Of a DNA stretch of 64,000 nt, positions 55,201-64,000 are shown in pieces. A program made the translations under genes and the position numbers. How positions within the stretch are numbered: the stretch's first letter is position 1; each line of letters starts with the position of its first letter. Under the pieces are notes generated by a model. That model did not search any database, was not told the origin of the DNA, and saw only the letters and a list, made by a program, of their open reading frames with translations. The DNA lies in assembly GCA_004009845.1 (NCBI GenBank), contig RMBW01000033.1:186001-250000 (forward strand), given 5' to 3'. The stretch is from Davidsoniella eucalypti. Its lineage: Eukaryota > Ascomycota > Sordariomycetes > Microascales > Ceratocystidaceae.

Positions 55201-55851
55201 AACTATCTATCTAGCTTCTGAAATCACTGTAGCACTCACCACTGCCCAGAGCAAATAGTAGTACTAGCAACATCTGTACAAAAGAAGAAGAAAAGCAACT
55301 CCGGTATAGCGTCACTCTAGCGTTGCATTCTTGCTCCTGCTCGAGTCTACCGTTCTTGTCAGTTCCTATTCCGCAGTTTGCTGAAGCTCTTGGCCTTCCT
55401 ACTTCTCCGTCTAGGTTCCTAGGTCTTCCTATCTGCTATCTGCCTATAACTCTTCTTCCTCGTTACTCGTTTCTGCCAACCCAGATTTGGTTCTGTTAAT
55501 ATTCTCTTAATACCACCTTGATCCGCCGCCGCCTACACAGATTGTGTTTCTGCTTTCGCTCCTCTTTCTTCAGAATCTTCTACAACACACTATAGTGATA
55601 GCATAGATTGGTGTTGAGACTCCTACAGAAGCGGCTCTTTCATTTTGCTCATCCATCCCACCATACCTTTTTTTATTTCTCCAACTCGACTCATACTCTC
55701 TCACCTGAGTGGCGTCCTTCATCTTTTATTCACTCGCTTGGGACGCCGTATATCTTAAAGCTTACGCATTTTTCAATCCATCTCTCTAACTATTAAACTC
55801 ACTTTCACTGGCAATCTATTCATAAAGAAGATCCAAGAACATTGTCTCCCA
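52300..55851 (+). promoter_or_regulatory. Long pyrimidine-rich upstream region / likely long 5' leader
   Basis: The 3.5 kb before the Cys/His-polyQ gene is visibly rich in C and T on the plus strand (CTTT, TCTT and CTATCT tracts, for example 53600-53660 and 54480-54580), unlike the gene-poor DNA to its left. It has many short ATG frames, none gene-like. Fungal developmental regulators often have kilobase-long pyrimidine-rich leaders with upstream ORFs, so I infer a promoter plus long leader here. The actual transcription start and any leader introns cannot be read from sequence. Confidence 0.45.
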
Positions 55852-56623
55852 ATGGATAACAACGCCATGGAAGGCATCAACATGGAGCCATCGCCCCTAC
55901 CACTCGGCTCCCCCTCTCCTCACGCTGGCAACTCCCGCCGCACATCACTCGGATTAAGTCACCCCTCCGAACAAGAAAAGCCTAGTCTTCCGAAGGGTCA
56001 GTGCCAGGCCATCCTCGTCGGCCGTGGAGCAACCTCCGGCCATCGCTGTCCCTGCAACCACTTCACACTCAACCCATCATCACCAGCTACCGTCTGTGAC
56101 TGTGGACATATGAGCTGCTACCATGCTCGTGACTATAACTCGTTCGAACGTCAAGAGTTCCGTAAGCTCCAAGAACAAATCCGCCTTCTCGATGAACAAC
56201 TCAAGCAGGACAACCACTCGCCTATCACCAGTCTTTTGGACCGTATCAGTGCTCTAGAAGAGCAAGTTGAACGCAATCACGAAGATCTTGATATACGCCT
56301 AAAGGAGTCCAACGGCCGTATTGGTTGTGTATGGCAACAAGTCGACACTATTGAAAAACGTGGCAAGGATCTGTTTCATACCATTCCAGCCCATGCTCAC
56401 CAGCTCAAAGCCCTCGAGACCAAAGTCGATACTTACTATGCTGAGCTTACTGAATCCGACATCACTCTTGAAGAGCGTTTAGACCGTCTAGAAACCAATG
56501 GTCCTGTGTCAGCACCCTCAAGTCGTGGCACCAGTGTAGAGCCATATTCATCACAATCTTTCCAGCAACAGCAGCAACAAGAACAACAACGACAGCAACA
56601 ACAGCAGGAACAGCAGCAGCAGC

Positions 56624-56669
<46 letters not shown>

Positions 56670-57648
56670 CTACCAACTACAACAGGCAGTACAGCAATAC
56701 CACCTTCAGTCGACTCAGCCCTCCAACCAGTCCTTACAGCAACTACAGAGACGGCCGTTCGATTCACCCGAACTTAGTAATCGGCCACTAGTACAATCTT
56801 TTGCTGAGAATGTTCTTGCTCGCAATGCCCGTCCAACTTCGACTATTCTACCTGCTACAGAAGCACCCCGTCGCAATGATAGAGATCCCCCTCGCCAGAC
56901 TCTACAGCCCGTCAGCCTCAAGTTCATGTCTCAGTCCAACATGTCCGAGTCGTGGACTGTGCACATATCTCTACTCCCCAACTGCCAGCTGCCATTTCCC
57001 TTTGAGAAAGACACCATAGCTTACAAGCGCTGCCTTTCTCGGGGCCTTCACCGCTACGTTGTAGTTGCCGACCACAGTGCCGAAGCTTTCTCCAGGGCTG
57101 TAGAAGAGGCATTCGGGCCCCTTCTTCGTAACAGAGCATGGATGCCACTTCAGGCCAAGTTGTGCGATCTCCACGACCTGCAAGGACTTCCTATGCTTCG
57201 TCAACTTGATCCCGAGCTGCGTAATGAACCCTGTGATCTCAGCTTTCTCCGGACTCACTGTGCTGTATTGTGCCCTGGTGGCAAGCTCGACTCACTTTAC
57301 ATTGCCATGCAGACCGAGAGCTTTTCATGGAACTTTCTCCGTGGATGCCCTGTCTTCATGAATGGCCTTGACCTGTGCTGGGAGTATGACCAACATCTAG
57401 ACAGTGAAACTGGGACCGTCGGTGATCTCGGACTCAACGTTCCGCTCAAGAAGCGTGGAGCAGCTGAGATGGCACGCATATCAAATATAAACTGTCCAAC
57501 ACCAACGTCTACTAACCCAGGATCCGCCTCTGCTCCGTCTTCATCGTCGATGGTTATAGATGGGAATTTATCCCGGTCAAAAGTCCCCCGCACATCGTCC
57601 GTATTGAATAATGTTTCTGAAGCACCACGAGTGGTTGAAACAGTATAA
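55852..57648 (+). CDS. Cys/His-cluster, coiled-coil and polyQ protein of unknown function
   Basis: Single exon, 598 residues. I do not recognise a named family. Residues 51-91 carry an ordered set of Cys and His (C51, C66, C68, H70, C82, C84, H86, C89, H91; HRCPCNHF ... VCDCGHMSCYH), which looks like a small zinc-binding module. A coiled coil follows (about 97-220: FRKLQEQIRLLDEQL, LDRISALEEQVERN). Then comes a Gln-rich region, ending in 19 consecutive Gln (56611-56667). A well-ordered C-terminal block (about 360-510) contains SESWTVHISLLPNCQLPFPF, KRCLSRGLHRYVVVAD and DSLYIAMQTESFSWNFLRGC. Composition suggests a nuclear or cytoplasmic regulator; no signal peptide or membrane segment. Its unusually long pyrimidine-rich upstream region suggests complex regulation. 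Confidence 0.85.
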
Positions 57649-58383
57649 GCGTGGTTTATTTGCAACTTTTATGTTCTTTTCTTTCGCCCTTTTTATGATT
57701 CCCACGCCCTTGCTTGACTCTTGGTAATGAACAAGCTCTTTAGAATGCCATGCTTTTCTTATCTTTTTCTCATACTTCTTATTTTTATCGTAGTTTTATT
57801 TTCGTTGGAGATTTACTGTATCCCATAGTGGGCTACTAGATTTCGTTCTATTATTTTCTTTATTGGCTCTTTTCTATTCTTCGTATTGGAGCTTTTTTTA
57901 GGAGTTATAATCTTTTGTTGTTTGCCTCTTTTTATTTATTAATGTCACTCACTTCCTTATCAGCTAGCTTAACGTTATTGAATAAAGAACAAAAGTTAGG
58001 CAGATGTCGAATCTCTCTGTTTCTCGGGTGGCACTTTCTTTATGCTTGATATATATATCCATAGTTATTATTACTTTATACGTCGTTTTTCAACTACTAT
58101 GAAATGTCCCGTTGTTGTCATTAAACAACATTTCGAATAACATTTTTCCTGTATATTTTTTGTTATTGTAACTAGGGTTATTATAAGCGGCATTAAGGGT
58201 TAATCTGTATCTTTACAGAAATATAATTTTTAGAATAATGGCAAAAAATGTCACCAAAACAAAGCACTCCTTATTTCAATCTATTGCAAGCTATTCACTT
58301 AGAAACACAACATCATCTTGGTTCAAAGTTAATCTAGAAATATTTCCAACACTAGATCGTCACTAGAACTAACCACTGACAAA
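57649..58383. other. Intergenic region between the Cys/His-polyQ gene and NCBP3
   Basis: This 0.7 kb is AT-rich and T-rich on the plus strand. It holds the 3' UTR of the upstream gene and the promoter and leader of the NCBP3-like gene. No gene-like ORF. Confidence 0.5.
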
Positions 58384-59636
58384 ATGGCGACTAATACAAT
58401 GGATTGGGACATGGATATCGTCGATGATGCTCCAGCCGTCTCTGTAGCCGCGCCTGAGCTTAATCAGGTAAGAAGAAGCTATAATCTGACGATAAATTTC
58501 ATTAGCCTTGATACTTACCAGTGTCGTTCTTCATCACCATATAGACCTCCGCAACCGAAGATCACGATGTGAACGTTGATAATACCCCAGAGCCATCAAA
58601 TTCTCTTGTTCCGAACAGAATACACATCCGCGGCATCGACATTCTCACGACCAAAGACATCAAAGCTTACGCCCGGGAAAATTTCAGCAAAAACACTCGT
58701 ATCGAATGGATCGACGACACATCAGCCAACATAGTTCTCGACTCTGAAGAAGACGCCATCGAGGCTTTACAAGTCCTCATTGCGATGCCCATTGACGAGC
58801 TTGAGCTACAACAAGCCGACCACACGAAGATATTCGACGCGAAGCCCTTCTCGCAGAAACCAGAAGTCATTTTGCAAGTTCGCCGCACGTTTGAGTCTGA
58901 CAAGAAAGAAGCTGGCGCGGCCTCGCGTAGTCGTTTCTACCTGCTCAACCCAGAATACGACCCTGAAGAGCGCGCACGACGCCGCGAAACCGAGAACCGT
59001 GAGCGCTACAGAGACCGACGCAACAACAACAATACAAACCGCAACCGTAATCATGGATCACGTGGATACGATAGATTGAACCGCGAGGATGACGACGATA
59101 TTGAGAAATTCTCGGACAACTTCTACGACGACGGTGATGCTTCAGTGCCAGAAAGAGGCCGGAGAAGCCACATACGCCACTCACGGTCGCGGTCGCGTTC
59201 ACGGAGTCAAGAAAGTGCTCGTCTCGGTGGTAGTGGACGTGGAGATCAAAATTCCGGCAAAGAATTGTTCCCCAATCGTCGCAGCAGCAAGTACGACCGT
59301 TGGAGATCAGCGTCACCAGCCGATGACCGAGAACATGCCAACACTGGATCTAAAGAACTCTTCCCAGCCAAGGTCTCGTCAATCAAAGATCTCGGAGCTA
59401 ACGGTGTCGGTAGCAAGGCGCAGTTAGATCGACTGGATAATTCACTCGGAAACAAAGTTGGCGACGGTTCATCAGTTCCAAAAAGACAAGGCTTTGCTAT
59501 CAAAGGAGCTGCTGCGAAGAAGCAAGACAAAGAATTGTTTCCAAATAAATTCATTCCTAATTCGACTAAGGAGTTGTTCGGGGACAAACTAGAGGGACGA
59601 AGGAAACCTCGGCAAAGAGCAGAAGATCATTGGTGA
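58384..59636 (+). CDS. Nuclear cap-binding protein subunit 3-like (NCBP3)
   Basis: Two exons (58384-58467 and 58545-59636) give 391 residues starting MATNTMDWDMDIVDD. The NCBP3 domain (RRM-like) spans about 49-125: NRIHIRGIDILTTKDIKAYA, then RIEWIDDTSANIVLDSEEDA with the signature WxDDTSAN. In animals NCBP3 binds capped mRNA with NCBP1 and joins mRNA export and TREX factors. The C-terminal half is disordered: FYLLNPEYDPEERARRR, an RE/RD-rich stretch, an RS repeat (RSRSRSRSQ) and four copies of KELF(P/G) at residues 267-271, 298-302, 357-361 and 370-374. The RS and RD parts suit RNP binding; the KELFP repeats look like a multivalent short linear motif of unknown partner. The first exon is acidic. 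It converges with the O-GlcNAc transferase homologue. Confidence 0.88.
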
Positions 59637-60191
59637 AGAAGAACAAAGTATATTGGCATGATGGCGTCTGGACAACATATACGCATATATTATTATTATG
59701 TTTCCCTTTCTTGGGGTTTTTTTTTCTTTCCGAATATCTACCATTGAAAAAAGTCAGGGTATAGACATATTGAAATATTATACAAACACACCAAGTTGAT
59801 TAATAAGGAAGAAAGAAAAGTTGGGGTTTAAGAAACAAAGAGAAACATGATGAAAAAAAACAATATGACATTCGAAAAGGAAAAAAAAAAGTTCTCGCTC
59901 TGTGCATAAAAGCGTCGCTAGATATCGTCGCTAAGTTTTAGCTGTAGTGTAGTGATAATAAAGAAGAAAAAAAATGAAGTTATGAACAGGATAAAGCAAG
60001 AAAAAAAGAGACCAAAGAAAATTTCTATTTGATCCCCTTTAGACTTCGATGAGAAAAAAATGAGAAAAACAAAGACAAATAATATGAAAACTACCAAGAA
60101 GAAGAAAAAAGAATGAGATGGACCACGAATGATATATGATAGCATTTACCAGAACAAGCATTTGTCGTTGAGGAAGAAAATAAACCATTCG
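59637..60191. other. Convergent 3' intergenic region
   Basis: This 0.55 kb lies between the stops of the NCBP3-like and O-GlcNAc transferase-like genes. It is AT-rich with A/AAG-rich tracts on the plus strand and holds both 3' UTRs. No gene is seen. Confidence 0.5.
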
Positions 60192-63100
60192 TTATAGATC
60201 GATATCACCAGGCTCACAGCGCTCCCAACGCCTCCACGCAATAGTAAAGGATTCTTCAAGATCACGAACCCACCGTCGTGTATCAAATAGCCCACAAGAC
60301 CATTTAGTATCGAATAAAAGTTTTCGTATATCATTCAAACGACCGTGGCCAATGCCATAGCCTTCGGGGCTTTGCGTATAGTGAAGTCCCTTGACGAGAG
60401 CTACAGCTTGGAATTCATACTGATCTTCGTTCTGGACGATCAGTTCAGATGCTGCACGAAAGCCTTCGTCGGTTTTAGGGAGAGCGCCGCGCAGAATAGA
60501 CGAAGCCATACGTGAACACATCTTGTATGGATATCGTGGTAGGGTCAGTAATGGAGTGCTCGACCATAGAATATCGGCTGCGGTTGTGTGAGCATTACAC
60601 TCGGCAGTATCCAAAAATATATCGCAGATTTTAGCACGTGCGATATGATATTGCTTCTGAGCTACATCTGTGAAGATTATGCGCTGGGCGATATCCGGGC
60701 CGGCCCATTCGATTGCTGTTTGACGAAGATTCGTCTCGCCGAGATCAGGGAAACGCAGTAGCCACAATACCGCATTGGGGGCCTGGGCTAGGATACGAAG
60801 CCATGTACGGAACGTAGTAGGGTCAATCTGGGATTGTTAGTACATGTCTTAAGGCTTTATTGAAGATTGAAAAGTACGGGACAAACCTTGTAGAGCTGGT
60901 TGAAGTTTCCCATGATGATGACGTCGTCGGAAAGTCGCGGAAATAGTTGCCTTCTCATGGCCCAGCGTCGTTTTTCCTCATCTTCCCAGATCACATGACG
61001 CTCAGTAGCATCGGCGGACTGAGCATGATCACAGCAAAAGAAAGTATCACGGCAATAGACGATGTTTTCCGAGTACATCCAATCGCCGCCAGGCTGGTCG
61101 TTATTGTCGAGGAAGACATCGTCAATCGTCATGTTGTTTCGATGGGGACGTAGAGTCTGTTTCGGGACGGCACTCTCGTCGGCAAGAAGATAATCGCACC
61201 ATTCTGCGCCCATTGTGCCCGCAAATCCCATGAATGACATTTGTATGGGGGTAGGACGCGCTGCAAATACCTCGTTACGAGCTCCACGCGTGTATCCATT
61301 CAGGTTGACTAAGATGTGGACGCCGTCACGAATGATCTGGTGGATGAGTTGCTCTGCAGACCATGTGCTGACATCACGGAAGACAGGCGCCTCCCTTTCG
61401 ATCTGTAGTCGATGGGAAGACATATCACTGGCAGTTGTGGCATAGCAGATGGCTTTCACCTTGTTCGTATCGTGGAACCCAAAGACAGATTGCATTCTGA
61501 TAAGATAGAAGATAGATGGTAAGCGGCATGATCTAGGATGGTGCTTCAAGTTGAGATGACTTACAGGTGAGCTAGCGGGTGATTGTTGAAGTCAGATGAA
61601 ACGTAGCCTACGATTATCTGTGGATTGGGCGGTAGCGGCGGTGGGTATACTGTTGATGGCAACCAAGAAGATCTGAGGGTTGCACAGGATATACGCATAG
61701 CATTCCGTTGAGATATCATTCGTACATCACCAGCGTTGAGAGGGCACGTGAAAGTATGGAAAGGTAGTACTGTAGGCGTAGCTGGGATTGTCAGAGAGGG
61801 TGGAACAGGTAGACGAGCGTACACCTGTGGATCTCGTTCGTTGCCGTTGAGTTTATCCATGTACCAGTACCACATTGTAACACGGGTAGTACGCTCAATG
61901 AGACGGAGAATGTGAGAGCCCTCGAAAGAGGAGCCTGCTATACTACGCATCTGCGTGGCAATGCGCGCTCCAGCCATTGGATCTCTCATAAGACGAGCAA
62001 TCTGGCCAGAAAAGCTGCCGACAAGAGCTTCGGTAACAATACCAGAGCCCCACGTAGAAGCCGCGTTTAGTTGTCGGTGAATGATGTCCACAACCTTCTG
62101 GGTGAGCCCACTGCTAGATCCTTGGTCACGTGCATCCAGTAAACGACGATTCTCATCAACGTGCCAACGATCAAGTTCGGCGTTGTTCAGATAGGCGCCA
62201 CCTCTACCGCTCCAGTCACAAACGGAGTTGAGCGCCGTGAAAAGACCACATACAGCCTCAGCAAAGTGTGGATTTGCGTCGACAGCTCTTTTATAGTACG
62301 ATATGGCATCGTGGATACGGCCTCTATCTTTAACCGCATTCGCTAGATTAGTCAAGGCAATGTCGAATGTGCCATCGCAGTTTACTGCTTTCTCGTAGAC
62401 TTTGATAGCCATATCAAGTTGGCCAACATCTTTGAGAAGACTGCCTAGATTCGTATGTAAGTGGACGTGACCAGGGTCTAGCTGTAGTCCATATTCGTAA
62501 TAGGCTAATGCAAAGGAAAGACCACTTCCGGGCGTGACTCCTGGTATCGTTGTTCTAGGCAGCGCAATACCGGGAGGTTGTTGGCCAGCGGGTTGCTGAA
62601 CGGTAGCTAGTAAGATACCTACGTTATTCGCGGTAGAGGGGCTCTCTTGGAGTGAAAGTGATAAATAGTACAAGGCAAGGATGTCTCCAACACTAGCAGG
62701 TTGCTGAGTCAAAGTAATGCCACTAGAGTGGCCATCCTGCAGAATTTTGGCTAATGATAACAATGAGCTACTGGTAGCTTGCATGGCTGCTTTGCGAAAA
62801 CTACCATCTGAGATAAATATCAGACCGGGGAGTTGTCCGTTCTCTAGAAAAACTAGACGGGATGTCTGGCGTGCTCGGTCAGGTGTCAGTAGCAGAGGTC
62901 CGGATACGGCATCTCCTGGCCCTGTTGAGCGCAAGCTTATGGGCGCAAGAGCAGTCTGAATGTCATGGACTAGGCTGTAGATCGAGCCATCTTTCTTGCC
63001 AGTGCTAATTAGAACAGCTTCTTCAAAGGCGGCAAGCGCAGCCTTTGTATCCTTCAAGGAATAAAGCAATGAGCCTTTGGCGTGGATAAGGCCTACAAGA

Positions 63101-64000
63101 CGTCCGTTGTCGCTACCAGGTATAGAATAGCCACTGGAACCAGTGCCTGATACGGGGTCGAAAAGACCATCCGAGGCACGTAGTCTTCTCTGGACATAGT
63201 CGATAACATCAACTGCCTTTTGTGGGTGTTTCTGGTATATAAGGCCAATTAGATGCTCCGCTGAATCTAGATAGTCTGGCGATAATCGCAGCGCACTAAG
63301 CCATTCATTTTCGGCATCAGACACTCGGCCAAGGGTGAAGAAAGTGGCAGCAAGGTTAGATATCGCTTCGACTCGACTATGCATGTAATATTAGTTCAGG
63401 TTCCGCTTGCATTATTTTGAGTAGATAGCCATACCTAGCGTCAACATCACAAGCATTTCTGAACCATTTGATTGCTTCATCAAATTGCTCGAAAACGTAA
63501 TGTAAGCAGCCAACAAGGATCATTCCATCTACCCACTTCCACTCGCTCTGCGAGCAAAGCGCAGTAAGAGTATCGAGAGATTCCTGGGCCTCCGATATGG
63601 GTGTTCCCATGGCTCTCATTGGATTTGGGATATAAGGCGACATAGCAAGATGTTGAGTTGGAAATAAAGAGCTAGACGATGGTGTCGCATTTGTGGACAC
63701 TACTGCTGAAGAATGAAACTCGGTTGCTGGAATGATGGAGGGTATAAATCCAGTGTTGATATGGGAGTTGAGGTCAACAACACCCGACGCATTTGAGGTA
63801 GAAGGTTTTGTCATAGATAATACTCGAGGCGGTTTGGGGAATACCTGTCGCGAAAGGCTGCCACCGGCCTTGGAGGCTCTACGTGTTTGGTGAATCTGCG
63901 TCAAGAGTACACGATATGCTCGACGGGCACGAGCAAGTACCTTTTCTTTGAACATTGGAGTACGGCTCATATTGGCTAATGGAGCAACGTTAGGCGCAGA
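60192..64000 (-). CDS. O-GlcNAc transferase-like TPR protein (5' end outside window)
   Basis: Four exons are visible: 63435-64000 (open to the edge), 61565-63376, 60887-61496 and 60192-60827; all GT-AG; 1,207 residues in the window. An ATG at 63970 could be the start, but the frame is open ten codons further to the edge, so a longer N-terminus is likely. TPR-like repeats run through the second exon (LHTNLGSLLKDVGQLDMAIK, DIALTNLANAVKDRGRIHDA, ISYYKRAVDANPHFAEA). The catalytic part has GYVSSDFNNHPLAHL (61566-61610), PTPIQMSFMGFAGTMGAEWC, GNFNQLYKIDPTTFRTWL across the third splice, and DTAECNAHTTAADILWSSTP (about 60545-60610). These match the GT41 family, which moves GlcNAc (or fucose in SPY proteins) to Ser/Thr of nuclear and cytosolic proteins. 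OGT versus SPY activity cannot be told by eye. Confidence 0.92.

Noticed and set aside
56462..56767. 101-codon minus-strand frame rich in Val
   Set aside because: It is the antisense shadow of the second polyQ tract.

Overview
The window is nuclear DNA of a filamentous ascomycete (Pezizomycotina). The reasons are short GT-AG introns with CTAAC/CTAAT-like branch sites, and a gene set typical of that group: a fungal Dicer with two RNase III domains, mannitol-1-phosphate 5-dehydrogenase, a fungal O-GlcNAc-transferase homologue, a free-standing protoglobin-type protein and a FunK1-type kinase. Intergenic DNA is AT-leaning, with many poly-A/poly-T tracts. A finer placement (for example Orbiliomycetes) is only a guess. 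No rRNA, tRNA, CRISPR array or intact transposon could be supported.

Layout. 1-20.3 kb is fairly gene-dense: the 3' part of a glutamine/proline-rich gene (+), the exocytic SM protein Sec1 (-), a small G-patch protein (-), an Env9-like short-chain dehydrogenase (+), a FunK1 kinase cut off before its catalytic loop and followed by a decayed remainder (-), a VAMP7/Nyv1-like R-SNARE (-), the mitochondrial RNA helicase Suv3 (+), a UCH-type ubiquitin hydrolase (+) and a long Ser-rich protein of unknown function (-). From 17.8 to 46.4 kb every gene is on the minus strand: the Ser-rich gene, Dicer (six exons, about 1,623 aa), mannitol-1-phosphate dehydrogenase, glucose-6-phosphate isomerase and a protoglobin. 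Large gene-poor gaps (20.3-26.6 and 33.8-42.3 kb) separate them. After a third gap (46.4-55.8 kb), whose last 3.5 kb is strikingly pyrimidine-rich, come a Cys/His-cluster plus polyQ protein (+), an NCBP3-like cap-binding subunit (+) and the O-GlcNAc transferase homologue (-), which runs off the right edge.

How the genes relate. Sec1 and the R-SNARE both belong to membrane fusion. Dicer, Suv3 and NCBP3 belong to RNA processing and turnover. Glucose-6-phosphate isomerase and mannitol-1-phosphate dehydrogenase share fructose-6-phosphate and are consecutive genes, though 8.5 kb apart. There is no operon-like or obvious secondary-metabolite cluster. Two head-to-head pairs (G-patch/SDR and R-SNARE/Suv3) share intergenic regions of about 0.4-0.5 kb.

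Exon models were built by eye from splice sites, reading frame and family resemblance. Where given, the exon lengths add up to an open frame.
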